A DNA stretch of 64,000 bases from Starkeya sp. ORNL1 (GCF_012971745.1 NZ_CP048834.1:2790001-2854000), one strand, 5' to 3'; numbered from the stretch's first letter, positions 8,444 to 17,799 are shown. The notes: generated by a model not told the origin, from the sequence alone. Numbers and translations are program-made.

Positions 8444-9205
8444 GTGGACCTGCCCGTCAACGCCTTCAAGCGCGGCATCTATGCCGGAGAGCAGCAGATC
8501 GGCCTGTGGTGCAGCCTCGCCAGCCACCTCACCGTCGAGATCGTCGCCGGCTCCGGCTATGACTGGCTGCTGATCGATACCGAGCACTCGCCGAACGAGC
8601 TGCCGATGGTGTTCTCGCAGCTCCATGCCTGCATGGAGAACCGCGTGCAGCCAATCGTGCGCCCGCCGGTGAACGACCAGGTCATCATCAAGCGCTATCT
8701 CGATGCCGGGGTGCAGAGCTTCCTGATCCCGATGGTCGATACCGCGGAGCAGGCCGCCGCTGCGGTGTCCTATACGCGCTATCCGCCGCACGGCGTACGC
8801 GGCTTCGCTGCCGCGTCGCGCGCCTCGCGCTTCGGGCGCGTGAAGGATTATTACAAGCACGCCCACGAAGAGATTTGCGTGCTGGTGCAGATCGAATCCG
8901 AGCTTGCCCTGACGAACCTCGAAGCGATATGCGCGGTGCCGGGCGTCGACGGCGTGTTCATCGGGCCGGGCGACCTCTCGGCCGCCATCGGCTATCTCGG
9001 TGACCAGGGCAATGAGGCGGTGGTGTCGCTGATCGAGCAACTCACCGGCCGCATCGTCAAGGCGGGCAACCGCCCGGGCATCCTCACCGGCGACGAGGCG
9101 CTGGCGAAGCGCTATATCGCCGCCGGGTGCATCTTCACCGCAGTGGGCTCTGACTCCGGCCTGCTGGCGCGCGGCTCGGAAGCGCTGGTGCGGCGGTTCC
9201 GCTAG
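8444..9205 (+). CDS. HpcH/HpaI-family aldolase
   Basis: This 253-residue class II pyruvate aldolase shows the family signatures WLLIDTEHSPNE (41-52), a metal-binding QIESE glutamate near 149-153, and the GVFIGPGDLSA aspartate region near 175. It would split a 2-keto-3-deoxy acid or 4-hydroxy-2-keto acid into pyruvate and an aldehyde. The GTG start follows an AAGGA-like site. Next to an L-arabinonate-type dehydratase it probably cleaves 2-dehydro-3-deoxypentonate to pyruvate and glycolaldehyde; that specificity is inference. Confidence 0.88.
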   Translation: MDLPVNAFKRGIYAGEQQIGLWCSLASHLTVEIVAGSGYDWLLIDTEHSPNELPMVFSQLHACMENRVQPIVRPPVNDQVIIKRYLDAGVQSFLIPMVDTAEQAAAAVSYTRYPPHGVRGFAAASRASRFGRVKDYYKHAHEEICVLVQIESELALTNLEAICAVPGVDGVFIGPGDLSAAIGYLGDQGNEAVVSLIEQLTGRIVKAGNRPGILTGDEALAKRYIAAGCIFTAVGSDSGLLARGSEALVRRFR

Positions 9206-9225
9206 GTGTTGGTTGCTCGACTGCA

Positions 9226-9350
9226 GCATCCTTCGAGGCCCGGCTTCGCCGGGCACCCCCGCAGTTGGCCAATGGCCAACTGCTAGGGATGACGTTGTAT
9301 TGAAAACCACGTCATCCTGAGGTGCGAGCATAGCGAGCCTCGAAGGAGGC
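9226..9350. repeat. Paired CATCCTTCGAGG/CCTCAGGATGA repeat with inserted hairpin
   Basis: Two inverted copies of the dispersed element lie back to back. The first copy (GCATCCTTCGAGGCCCGG...) is interrupted by a perfect inverted repeat with 11-bp arms (9261-9271 and 9273-9283, left arm GCAGTTGGCCA). The rest of 9206-9437 holds no gene. Confidence 0.8.
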
Positions 9351-9437
9351 TCACGCGAAGCTCCCCCTCTGTTCCCGACGCCAGCGCCGCGCTAAGCGTA
9401 GGCAGCGCCCAGTACGGCGCGGACCGTGAGGCGTGAG

Positions 9438-10622
9438 ATGATCAGCCACCGCCCGTTCCTGCGTACCCTCGCCTCCGCCCTTTTCCTCTGCATCTCGGCC
9501 GCCGGCCTCACGCCCGCAAACGCGCAGACCCCGTTCTACCTGGCGTCACCCAGTGAGATCGCCGGCCCGCCCGGCTCGATCATCCGCGCCGAATCGATGA
9601 CCGGTGCGCCGAGCGGGGCGGCAACCTACCGGGTGCTCTACCGTTCCACCGGCCTGCACGGCGAGCCGATCGCGGTGTCCGGCGTCGTCATCGTGCCGCC
9701 CGGCCCGGCACCGGCCGGCGGGCGTGAGGTGGTCGCCTGGGCGCACCCGACCACCGGCGTGGTGCCGCGCTGCGCGCCCTCGCTCTCGCCCTTCCTGTTC
9801 CCGCTGATCCCGGGGCTGCGCGACATGATCACGCGCGGCTATGTCATCGCCGCCACCGACTATCCCGGCCTCGGCACGCTCGGCCCACACCCCTACCTCG
9901 TCGGTCTCAGCGAGGGTCGCGCGGTGCTGGATTCGGTGCGCGCCGCCCGCGCCCTGCCGGAGGCCGGCGCCTCCGGCCGCTATGCGGTCTGGGGCCATTC
10001 GCAGGGTGGCCATGCCGCGCTCTATGCCGGCATCCTGGCCCGGCGCTATGCACCCGAGCTGAACCTCGTCGGCGTGGCTGCGGCAGCGCCGGCGACCGAG
10101 CTCGGCACGCTATTCAAGGATGACCTTGCCTCGCCCGCCGGCTTGAACCTCACTTCGATGACGTTGTGGTCGTGGTCGCGGGTGTTCGGCGCGCCGATTG
10201 ACAGCGTGGTCGCTCCGGCCGCCATCCCCAAGGTCGACACGCTGGCGCAGGAATGCGTCGGCTCGATCCCGGATTTCATCCAGCGTCACAGCGCCGATGC
10301 CTTCCTCGCCCGGGTTTTCCTCGATGTCGGCGACCTCACCGCGGTCGAGCCGTGGCGCGGCATCATGGACGCCAATACGCCCGGTGCCTTGCCGGCGCGG
10401 GTCCCGGTCTTCCTCGCCCAGGGCACGGCCGACACTGTGGTTAGGCCGAGCGTGACCTACGCCTACAACAATCAGCTCTGCCGCGCCGGGGCGCGGGTGC
10501 AACTGCTCCAGCTTCCCGGCGTCGGTCACGGCTTTGCCGGCTATCGCTCGTCAAATGACGCCATCCAATGGATCACCGACCGCTTTGCCGGAGCGCCGGC
10601 GCCGAGCGACTGCGGGAACTGA
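9438..10622 (+). CDS. Secreted LIP-family lipase/esterase-like alpha/beta hydrolase
   Basis: This 394-residue protein has a signal peptide cut near ANA|Q (residue 29-30). The hydrolase core has the nucleophile elbow GHSQGG (Ser about 188), an acid in AQGTADTVV, and the histidine in GVGHGF. Short extracytoplasmic hydrolases with this arrangement are assigned to the secretory lipase family. ATG 9438 is preferred over GTG 9426 because of the GAGG site upstream. It lies 6 bases before the oxidase gene, so they may be co-transcribed. The substrate is unknown. Confidence 0.8.
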   Translation: MISHRPFLRTLASALFLCISAAGLTPANAQTPFYLASPSEIAGPPGSIIRAESMTGAPSGAATYRVLYRSTGLHGEPIAVSGVVIVPPGPAPAGGREVVAWAHPTTGVVPRCAPSLSPFLFPLIPGLRDMITRGYVIAATDYPGLGTLGPHPYLVGLSEGRAVLDSVRAARALPEAGASGRYAVWGHSQGGHAALYAGILARRYAPELNLVGVAAAAPATELGTLFKDDLASPAGLNLTSMTLWSWSRVFGAPIDSVVAPAAIPKVDTLAQECVGSIPDFIQRHSADAFLARVFLDVGDLTAVEPWRGIMDANTPGALPARVPVFLAQGTADTVVRPSVTYAYNNQLCRAGARVQLLQLPGVGHGFAGYRSSNDAIQWITDRFAGAPAPSDCGN

Positions 10623-10628
10623 ACGCTT

Positions 10629-11828
10629 ATGCTGGATTTCATCATCGTCGGCGGCGGCATTATCGGCCTCTCGACCGCCATGCAGCTCGCCCGCCGCGCA
10701 CCGGGCGCCGCGATCCTGCTGGTGGAGAAGGAAGCCGAGCTCGCCGCCCACCAGACCGGTCGCAACAGCGGCGTGGTGCATGCCGGGGTCTATTACGAGC
10801 CGGGCAGCCTGAAGGCGCGCTATTGCCGGGAGGGCAATGCCGAGACGGCCCAATTCGCCGCCGAGCACGGCATCGCATTTGATCGCTGCGGCAAGCTGAT
10901 CGTGGCGACGCGCGAGGACGAGCTTCCCCGGTTCGCCAAGCTGGAGGATCGGGCGCGGCGCAACGGTCTCAATGTCGAGCGCATTGACGCGGCGGAATTG
11001 CGCCGGCGCGAGCCGCACATTGCCGGCCTCGCGGCACTTCATGTGCCGGAGACCGGCATCACCGACTTTCCGGCGCTGACCCGCGCCATGGCCGCCGATT
11101 TCATCGCCGCCGGCGGCACCATCGCCTGCAACACCCAGGTACTGTCATTGGAGGAAGACCCGGACGGCATCAATGTCGCGACCAATAGCGGGGTGTTGCG
11201 CACCCGCCATCTCATCGGCTGCGCCGGGTTGAATGCCGACCGGCTGGCGGCGATGGCGGGGATCGAGCTCGACTTCGCCATCGTGCCGTTTCGCGGCGAA
11301 TATTTCCGCCTGCCGGCCGCGCGCGACCAGATCGTGAGCCACCTCATCTATCCGGTCCCCGATCCCGCCTTTCCGTTCCTCGGGGTGCATCTGACGCGGA
11401 TGATCGGCGGCTATGTCACGGTCGGGCCGAACGCGGTGCTGAGCCTGAAGCGTGAAGGCTATTCCACCTTCGCCTTCGACCCGAGGGACGCCGCCGACAT
11501 CGTGCGCTTCTCCGGCTTCCGGCGCTTCCTCGCCAAGAATTTCCGCTATGGGATGGGCGAATTGCGCAATTCGTTGAGCCGGCAGCGCTATCTCGAACTC
11601 TGCCAGCGCTATTGCCCGGAACTCACGCTCGACGATCTCCAGCCCTATCGCAGCGGGGTGCGGGCGCAGGCGATGTTCGCCGACGGCACGCTGGCACACG
11701 ATTTCCTGCTCCGGCGCACCGCCCGCTCCATCCATGTCTGCAACGCCCCCTCCCCGGCGGCGACGGCCGCGCTGCCGATCGGGCGGCACATCGTCGACGA
11801 GGCGGCGGCAACCGGCTTCGTGGCGTAA
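10629..11828 (+). CDS. lhgO: L-2-hydroxyglutarate oxidase (FAD-dependent)
   Basis: This 399-residue protein has an N-terminal FAD-binding motif (IIVGGGIIGLSTAMQLAR, 5-22). The DAO-family region QTGRNSGVVHAGVYYEPGS (43-61) is characteristic of LhgO/YgaF. The middle carries TGITDF and the C-terminus YRSGVRAQA, both typical. The enzyme oxidises L-2-hydroxyglutarate to 2-oxoglutarate and passes electrons to the quinone pool or oxygen. It follows the hydrolase by 6 bases and meets the SDR gene tail to tail with no gap. Confidence 0.88.
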   Translation: MLDFIIVGGGIIGLSTAMQLARRAPGAAILLVEKEAELAAHQTGRNSGVVHAGVYYEPGSLKARYCREGNAETAQFAAEHGIAFDRCGKLIVATREDELPRFAKLEDRARRNGLNVERIDAAELRRREPHIAGLAALHVPETGITDFPALTRAMAADFIAAGGTIACNTQVLSLEEDPDGINVATNSGVLRTRHLIGCAGLNADRLAAMAGIELDFAIVPFRGEYFRLPAARDQIVSHLIYPVPDPAFPFLGVHLTRMIGGYVTVGPNAVLSLKREGYSTFAFDPRDAADIVRFSGFRRFLAKNFRYGMGELRNSLSRQRYLELCQRYCPELTLDDLQPYRSGVRAQAMFADGTLAHDFLLRRTARSIHVCNAPSPAATAALPIGRHIVDEAAATGFVA

Positions 11829-12662
11829 TCAGGCCGCGCGGTCGACCGAGACCGAGAGGTCGCGCCACAGGCCAAGTTCGTCGCGCATGCGCTCCAGCTT
11901 GGCGCCGATGCCGACGACCGCGTCCGAGCCGGTGGCAAGGCGCAGAGGCGGCTTGGCGGTGCCGGCTATGGTGACGAGCGCCGCGGCTAGCCGGACCGGA
12001 TCACCGGCCTGCTGGCCATTATACTGGTGAAAGTCCGCGTGCGCCCGAGCCGAGGTGTCGTCATAGTCGGCGACATGCCTGGTGCCATAGGCGACCGAGC
12101 TGGCTTCGAGGAAGTCGGTGCGGGTGAAGCCGGGCTCGACCAGCGTGACGCCGATGCCGAAATCCGCGACTTCGGTCGCGAGCGAATCCGAGAAACCCTC
12201 GACCGCGAACTTGGTGGCGCAATAGACCGCGGCGCCGGTAAAGCCGACCACGCCGGCCATGGAGGAGAGATTGACGATGTGGCCGGAGCGCTGCCGGCGC
12301 ATCGCCGGGAGCGCCGCGCGGGTCACGTGGAACAGGCCGAACACATTGGTGGCGAATTGCCGCTCGATGTCGGCCGGCTCGATCTCCTCGAACAGGCCGA
12401 GCTGGCCGTAGCCGGCATTATTGACCAGCACGTCGATGCGGCCGAAGCGGGCGAGCGCCGCCTCCACCGCGCGTTGCGCCGCGGCCTCGTCGGCGACGTC
12501 GAGCGCGAGCGGCAGCACGTCGGGGCTGCTGCCGAAGGCCGCCTCCAGCGCCTCGATGCGGCGGCCGGTGGCGACCACCTTGTCGCCATTGGCCAGCGCC
12601 GCCTTGACGATCTCGGCGCCGATGCCGCGCGCTGCGCCTGTCACGAACCAGATTCTGCTCAT
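11829..12662 (-). CDS. Short-chain dehydrogenase/reductase
   Basis: This 277-residue classical SDR has the cofactor motif TGAARGIG (8-15), NNAG (about 85), the catalytic Ser in NLSSMAG, and the YxxxK pair in YCATK. A long C-terminal tail (about 200-277) follows the substrate loop. An NADP preference is suggested by ATGRR after strand 2. It is divergent from an AraC regulator 217 bases away, a common regulator-target arrangement. The substrate is not predictable. Confidence 0.88.
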   Translation of the reverse strand: MSRIWFVTGAARGIGAEIVKAALANGDKVVATGRRIEALEAAFGSSPDVLPLALDVADEAAAQRAVEAALARFGRIDVLVNNAGYGQLGLFEEIEPADIERQFATNVFGLFHVTRAALPAMRRQRSGHIVNLSSMAGVVGFTGAAVYCATKFAVEGFSDSLATEVADFGIGVTLVEPGFTRTDFLEASSVAYGTRHVADYDDTSARAHADFHQYNGQQAGDPVRLAAALVTIAGTAKPPLRLATGSDAVVGIGAKLERMRDELGLWRDLSVSVDRAA

Positions 12663-12879
12663 GGAAGTCCTGCCTATGTCCGGGATTATTTCGCCGCGGC
12701 GGATGTGGCCGGCGGTGTGCGGGAGATTGGCGCCACGGCCCGCGCGGACGATAGACAGATCGGCCTGGCTTATTGCACGATCCTCCAGCTTCGCGATTTT
12801 CCGTTTCCACCGCGGCGCCGCCGACGCTATCCGATCATGGGGACAAAGCCCGATCCTTCAACGAAGTCGGAGATGCTCG

Positions 12880-13782
12880 ATGAGCGATGCGCAGCCTGAA
12901 TTCGCTCGGCTTATTGAACGATCCACGCCGGCGGACGGCATCCATCCGACCGCGCTGCCGCGGGTGTCGCTGATCCGCGCCTCGCAGGCGAGCGAGCCGA
13001 TCCACGTGCTGCACGAGCCCGCCATCTGCATCATCGCGCAGGGCCGCAAGCAGGTGATGTCGGGCGGCAATGTCTTCGTCTATGACCGCGCGCAATATCT
13101 CGTGGTGTCGGTCGACGTCCCGGTGGTCGGGCAGATCATCGAAGCCTCCACGGACCAGCCCTATCTGTGCTTCCTGCTCAGTCTCGACGCCGGCATGCTC
13201 GGCGCGCTGATGATGGAGGCGAACCTGCTCGTGCCGCGTCCCGGCGAATCGCAGGCGAGCGTGTTCCTCTCCGACGTCACCATCGAACTGCTCGACGCCG
13301 CGGTGCGGCTGGTGCGGCTGCTGGACAGTCCGCGCGACATCCCGATCCTGGCGCCGGTGGCGGAGCGCGAGATCCTCTATCGCCTGCTGATCGGCCCGCA
13401 GGGCGCGCGGTTGCGGCAGATCGCGGTCGCCGACAGCCGGCTCCAGCAGGTGGGCCGCGCCATATCCTGGCTCAAGCGCAATTTCCGCGAGCCGTTCCGG
13501 ATCGAGGATCTCGCCAGGGAAGCGCGCATGAGTTCTTCCGCCCTGCACCAGCACTTCAAGACGGTGACCTCGATGAGCCCGCTGCAATTCCAGAAGCAGC
13601 TCCGGCTGCAGGAGGCCCGGCGGCTGATCCTCGCCCAGGCGATGGACGCGGCGCTTGCCGGGCACAGCGTCGGCTATGACAGCCCCTCGCAGTTCAGCCG
13701 CGAATATCGCCGGCTGTTCGGCGCGCCGCCGATCCGCGACGTGCAGCGGCTGCGCGCCAGCGAGGCGCCGCTCTACGCCTGA
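12880..13782 (+). CDS. AraC-family transcriptional regulator
   Basis: This 300-residue regulator has an N-terminal AraC_N cupin-like domain (IHVLHEPAICIIAQGRKQV near 36-60). The C-terminal double helix-turn-helix spans about 190-295 (FRIEDLAREARMSSSALHQHFK and VGYDSPSQFSREYRRLFG). ATG 12880 is the natural start: the frame stays open far upstream, but that sequence is antisense to the SDR. It probably controls the divergent SDR gene. Confidence 0.9.
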   Translation: MSDAQPEFARLIERSTPADGIHPTALPRVSLIRASQASEPIHVLHEPAICIIAQGRKQVMSGGNVFVYDRAQYLVVSVDVPVVGQIIEASTDQPYLCFLLSLDAGMLGALMMEANLLVPRPGESQASVFLSDVTIELLDAAVRLVRLLDSPRDIPILAPVAEREILYRLLIGPQGARLRQIAVADSRLQQVGRAISWLKRNFREPFRIEDLAREARMSSSALHQHFKTVTSMSPLQFQKQLRLQEARRLILAQAMDAALAGHSVGYDSPSQFSREYRRLFGAPPIRDVQRLRASEAPLYA

Positions 13783-13799
13783 GAGATTGGCCTCCCTTT

Positions 13800-13907
13800 C
13801 CTCTCCCCGAGGGGGAGAGGTGGCCCGCGAAGCGGGTCGGTGAGGGGGAGCACGATTGCGGAGCTTTGAGCCCCTCACCCCACCCCTCTCCCCAACGGGG
13901 AGAGGGG
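13800..13907. repeat. CCTCTCCCC/GGGGAGAGG inverted-repeat element
   Basis: Two GGGGAGAGG-type hairpins flank a GGCCCGCGAAGCGGGTC hairpin. The same composite recurs at 45641-45750 and 60558-60667. It sits between the convergent AraC and TRAP genes and could help termination from both sides. Confidence 0.8.
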
Positions 13908-13926
13908 GCAAGTCGCGTAGTTAGCC

Positions 13927-15207
13927 TCACCGGAACTGCGCCGGCAGCCAGAGCGAGAGCGCCGGCACGTAGGTCACCAGCATCAGCACGGCAATGCTGG
14001 CGCCGAAGAACGGCCAGATGGTGCGCATCGCCTCGCGGATCGAGATCTTGCCGACCGCGCAGCCGACGAACAGCACGGTGCCGACCGGCGGCGTGTTCAG
14101 CCCGATGCCGGCATTGAGAATCATCACGATGCCGAAATGCACCGGGTCGATGCCGAACGCCTTCACGATCGGCAGCAGCACCGGGGTGCAGATGATGACC
14201 ATCGGCGCCATGTCCATGAAGGTGCCGAGCACCAGCAGCGCCACATTGATCAGCAGCAGCACGATGATCGGGTCGTTGGAGATGGCGCGGATGGCAGCGA
14301 TGGTGGCCTGCTGCACCTGCAGGAACGACATCAGCCAGCCGAACGAGGCTGCAGCGCCGATCACCAGCAGCACCATTGCCGTGGTGCGCACCGCGCCGAG
14401 CGTCGCCTCGACGAAGCCGCGCCAGTCGAGTTCGCGATACACCAGCAGCGCCACCAGCAGCGCATAGATCACCGCGATGCAGGAGCTTTCCGTCGCGGTG
14501 AAGATGCCCGAGCGCACGCCGCCGAAGATGATGCCGATCAGCAGCAGCCCCGGCAGTGCGGAGATGAGGTAATAACCGACCTTGGCAAAGCCGGGAAACG
14601 GCTCGGCGGGATAGCCGCGCCGGCGCGCCACCCAATAGGCCGTCACCATGAGCGAGAGCGCGAGCAGCAGGCCGGGTATGATGCCGGCGGTGAACAGGTC
14701 CGCCACCGAGACCGTGCCGCCGGCAGCGATGGAGTAGAGGATCAGATTGTGCGACGGCGGGATCATCAGCGCGATGATGGCGGCGTTTACCGTCACGTTC
14801 ACCGCATAGTCACGGTCATAGCCGCGCGCCGCCATTTGCGGGATCATCAGCCCGCCGACCGCCGAGGCGTCCGCCACCGCCGAGCCGGAGATGCCGCCGA
14901 ACAGCGTGGAGGCCACGATGTTCACCTGGCCAAGCCCGCCGCGCATGTGGCCGACCAGCCCCGCGGCAAAGCGGATCAACCGTGCCGCGATGCCGCCGCG
15001 TATCATCATGTCGCCGGCGAAGATGAAGAACGGGATCGCCATCATGGCGAAGACATTGATGCCGGAATTGAGCTGCTGGAACACCACGACCGGCGGCAGG
15101 CCCATATAGAGGACCGTCGCCAGCGAGGCGATGCCGAGGCAGAAGGCGATCGGCGTGCCGATCAGCATCAGCAGCGTAAAGGTGCCGAACAGGACCCAAT
15201 AGGCCAT
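13927..15207 (-). CDS. TRAP transporter large permease (DctM)
   Basis: This 426-residue, highly hydrophobic protein should have about 12 transmembrane segments. DctM signatures include FFIFAGDMMIRGGIA, GGISGSAVADASAVG (about 90-115) and MIPPSHNLILYS. ATG 15207 shares a TGATG junction with the small permease stop. With the DctQ and DctP proteins encoded just upstream it imports an organic acid using the sodium or proton gradient. Genes across the divide (kduI, kduD) point to a uronate. Confidence 0.92.
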   Translation of the reverse strand: MAYWVLFGTFTLLMLIGTPIAFCLGIASLATVLYMGLPPVVVFQQLNSGINVFAMMAIPFFIFAGDMMIRGGIAARLIRFAAGLVGHMRGGLGQVNIVASTLFGGISGSAVADASAVGGLMIPQMAARGYDRDYAVNVTVNAAIIALMIPPSHNLILYSIAAGGTVSVADLFTAGIIPGLLLALSLMVTAYWVARRRGYPAEPFPGFAKVGYYLISALPGLLLIGIIFGGVRSGIFTATESSCIAVIYALLVALLVYRELDWRGFVEATLGAVRTTAMVLLVIGAAASFGWLMSFLQVQQATIAAIRAISNDPIIVLLLINVALLVLGTFMDMAPMVIICTPVLLPIVKAFGIDPVHFGIVMILNAGIGLNTPPVGTVLFVGCAVGKISIREAMRTIWPFFGASIAVLMLVTYVPALSLWLPAQFR

Positions 15208-15827
15208 CACACCGCCTCCAGGATCTCGACGTCGGCCGCCGGCTTCACCCCGAGCAGGACATCGACAAAGCGTTCCAGCGCGAACAGCGCGATGAGCGCG
15301 CCGCCGACGACGAGGGGAAAGAAGTCCACGCCGCCGGGAAGGCCGAGCACGGGAATGGTCGCCGTCCAGGTGCCGATGGCGAGCTGGGTGCCGTACACCG
15401 CCATGGCGGCGCCGAAGAAGGCGACCAGGCCGAGATTGATGAGGTCCATCGCCTTGCCCGCCCATTCCGGAACCACGTGGCGCAGCAGGTCGAGCCCCAG
15501 ATGCACGCTCTCGCGCACGCCGACCGCCGCGCCGAGCAGGATGAACCAGGCCATGAGCTGCAGGGCGACCGGCTCGGACCAGGTCGGCGTGTCGTTCAGC
15601 ACGTAGCGCGCGAACACCTGCCAGCCGACCGCGACCGTCATGACGACGAGCCCGACACCCGAAATCCCGAGCGCGAGTTTCGAGGTGAGCGCAAGCGCGC
15701 GCCGGATGGCGAGCAAGGTGCCGTTCATCGGGATGGGCCTCGGCTCCGAGGAAGACAGGGCGGCCGGCCCCGGGTCATGCCCCGGGGCGGACCATCCGGC
15801 TTCGGCCGGCTGCAGCGGGGCGCTCAT
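15207..15827 (-). CDS. TRAP transporter small permease (DctQ)
   Basis: This is a four-helix membrane protein. The DctQ signature VFARYVLNDTPTWSEPVA follows the first helix, and VRESVHLGLD lies in the second loop. ATG 15827 overlaps the dctP stop (ATGA) and is used here; it gives a Pro/Gly-rich 33-residue leader unusual for DctQ. ATG 15728 would give a more typical N-terminus. It bridges DctM and the binding protein. Confidence 0.88.
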   Translation of the reverse strand: MSAPLQPAEAGWSAPGHDPGPAALSSSEPRPIPMNGTLLAIRRALALTSKLALGISGVGLVVMTVAVGWQVFARYVLNDTPTWSEPVALQLMAWFILLGAAVGVRESVHLGLDLLRHVVPEWAGKAMDLINLGLVAFFGAAMAVYGTQLAIGTWTATIPVLGLPGGVDFFPLVVGGALIALFALERFVDVLLGVKPAADVEILEAV

Positions 15828-16801
15828 TGCACCGCCTGGATGCGGGACACGAGGTCCTTCATCTTCGGATCAGTGACGAAGTTGTCATAGACCGGCTTCA
15901 TCGCGTCGATGAAAGGCTGCTTGTCGACCTTGATGACGGTGACGCCGGCCTCGCGCACCTTATCCTCGGAGGCCTTCTCACGGGCGGTCCACAATTCGCG
16001 CATCTTGCCGACCGACTCCTTCGCCGCCTGGCGGACGATCTTCTGGTCGTCCGGCGAGAGCTTGTCCCAGCTGATCTTGGAGATGACGAGCGCTTCAGGC
16101 GCCAGCGAGTGCTCGGTGAGGGTGTAGTTCTTCGCCACCTCGAAATGCCGCGAGGATTCATAGGAAGGCCAGTTGTTCTCGGCGCCGTCGACCACGCCGG
16201 TCTCCAGCGAGGAATAGACCTCGCCGAACGGCATCGGCGTCGCATTGGCACCGAACGCCTTCATCATGGCGATCCACAGGTCGGACTGCTGGACGCGGAC
16301 CTTCATCCCCTTGAGATCGGCGAGACCCTTGACCGGCTTCTTGGTGGTGTAGAAGGAGCGCGCGCCGGAATCGTAGAAGGCGAGGCCGACCAGGCCGTGC
16401 GGGGTAAAGGCGGCGAGGATCTCCTCGCCGATCGGCCCGTCCACCACCTTGTGCATGTGATCGACCGAGCGGAACAGGAACGGCATGCCGAGCACCTGGG
16501 TCTGCGGCACCAGGTTGTTGAACGGCGCGGTGTTCACCCGGTTCATGTCGATGACGCCGAAGCGGGTCTGCTCGATGGTGTCCTTCTCGCTGCCGAGCGC
16601 GGAATTGTTGAACATCTGGATCTTGATGCGGCCCTTGGTCCGCTCCTCGACCAGCTTGCCCATATAGATGACGGCCTCGACCGTCGGGTAGCCGTCGGGA
16701 TGGATGTCGGCGGAACGCAGCGTGACGTTCTGCGCCGCGGCTGGCGCCACCGCGAGGGTGGCGAGAACGGCAGCCATGCAGAGAAGGCTCGGCGTCTTCA
16801 T
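15824..16801 (-). CDS. TRAP transporter substrate-binding protein (DctP), probably uronate-specific
   Basis: This 325-residue protein has a signal peptide ending APAAAQ (residue 24). The start LRSADIHPDGYPTVEAV matches, from memory, the subgroup that binds glucuronate/galacturonate. The carboxylate-binding Arg lies in GMKVRVQQ and the closing motif is PMPFGEVYSSLETGVVDGAENNW. It is the first gene of a DctP-Q-M operon; expression is probably controlled by the GntR protein at 17800. The ligand is inferred from the motif and the kduI/kduD context. Confidence 0.9.
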   Translation of the reverse strand: MKTPSLLCMAAVLATLAVAPAAAQNVTLRSADIHPDGYPTVEAVIYMGKLVEERTKGRIKIQMFNNSALGSEKDTIEQTRFGVIDMNRVNTAPFNNLVPQTQVLGMPFLFRSVDHMHKVVDGPIGEEILAAFTPHGLVGLAFYDSGARSFYTTKKPVKGLADLKGMKVRVQQSDLWIAMMKAFGANATPMPFGEVYSSLETGVVDGAENNWPSYESSRHFEVAKNYTLTEHSLAPEALVISKISWDKLSPDDQKIVRQAAKESVGKMRELWTAREKASEDKVREAGVTVIKVDKQPFIDAMKPVYDNFVTDPKMKDLVSRIQAVQ

Positions 16802-16855
16802 GGGTTTCCTCCTGATATGCCGGCGGTTGGCCCGCCTTGACTATGAGGGTGGTCT

Positions 16856-17683
16856 TCAGCCGGCAGCCATCCGCGGCGCCGCGTGCGCCGCCCGGCGCGC
16901 CACGACGTCGAGGGTGAAGCTGCCGATGCCTTCGAATTCGAGGCGGGCATGGGCGCCGACCGGGACCGAATGGACGCCGGTGGTCATGCCGGTGAGAATG
17001 ATGTCGCCCTCCTTCAGCCGCCGCCCGCGGGTGGCGAGCTGGGCGGCGAGAAAGGCCGCGGCAGCGAACGGCCCGCCGGCGACGCGGGCGGCGCTGCCCT
17101 CGCCGACCAGCTCGCCATTCACATAGGTGCGCGAGGCCAGCGCGTCCCAATGGCCGAAGGTGCTGCGCGGGATGCCGGGGCCGACAAGGGCGCCGGAATT
17201 GTTGCCGTGATCGGAGATCACCGCGCCGGGGCCGAGATCATTGATGGTGGCAAGCGGGCTGGAGGCGATCTCCGAGCCGGCGTGCAGGCTGGAGATGGCC
17301 GCGATGTCCTCCGCCGTGAGCCAGTCCTTGTCCGGCGCATCGGCGAGCAGGCGCACCACAAACTCGGCCTCGACGGCGCAGAAGCCGCCTTCATGCACTT
17401 CGACGATGGCATGGCCGCTCTTGGCCACTTCCTGCACCGCGTCGGCGAACACCGGACCGACCATTCGCTCGGCGTCATATTGCGCGCGGAAGCCGGGCGG
17501 GATGCCTGCCACCTTCCATCCAGCGAGGCGGCGCGGCGTGAGGCGCAGCACCTCCTCTTGCACGGCATAGGCGGCGTCGAGATCGGCCGGCAGCGGACCG
17601 GGGAATTCCGCCAGCACGCGCACCTCGCGCCGTGCTGCGATGAACTCCTCCGCCGTGCCTTTGGCGTCAGGCCAGTGGGGCAT
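16856..17683 (-). CDS. 2-keto-4-pentenoate hydratase / fumarylacetoacetate hydrolase-family enzyme
   Basis: This 275-residue MhpD-like protein carries the metal-site glutamates in AVEAEFVVRL and a HAGSEIASS region, and the C-terminal GDIILTGMTTGVHSVPVG hallmark. ATG 17683 follows a GTGGAAAC site; a TTG at 17716 would extend it. It adds water to a 2-keto-alkenoate in known homologues. Here, upstream of the uronate TRAP genes and divergent from GntR, it may process a deoxy-keto acid; the substrate is open. Confidence 0.82.
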   Translation of the reverse strand: MPHWPDAKGTAEEFIAARREVRVLAEFPGPLPADLDAAYAVQEEVLRLTPRRLAGWKVAGIPPGFRAQYDAERMVGPVFADAVQEVAKSGHAIVEVHEGGFCAVEAEFVVRLLADAPDKDWLTAEDIAAISSLHAGSEIASSPLATINDLGPGAVISDHGNNSGALVGPGIPRSTFGHWDALASRTYVNGELVGEGSAARVAGGPFAAAAFLAAQLATRGRRLKEGDIILTGMTTGVHSVPVGAHARLEFEGIGSFTLDVVARRAAHAAPRMAAG

Positions 17684-17727
17684 CGTTTCCACCCATTGAG
17701 GACGTTTATCGCCCAATCACGCGTTTT

Positions 17728-17756
17728 TGGTATGGCAGATAGTGGCTCTGGTATGG
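17728..17756. promoter_or_regulatory. Direct repeat TGGTATGG, likely GntR (UxuR/ExuR-type) operator
   Basis: TGGTATGG occurs at 17728-17735 and 17749-17756, a 21-bp period that puts both on the same helix face. UxuR/ExuR-type FCD regulators bind TGGTATACCA-like sites. It lies between the divergent hydratase and GntR genes. Confidence 0.4.
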
Positions 17757-17799
17757 TACAGCGTCAAGCAGAAAGAGAAGCGACCGCGGGAGACTTTCG

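Noticed and set aside
12421..12879. N-terminal extension of the AraC gene
   Set aside because: The open frame is antisense to the SDR gene; the AraC_N domain begins at ATG 12880.
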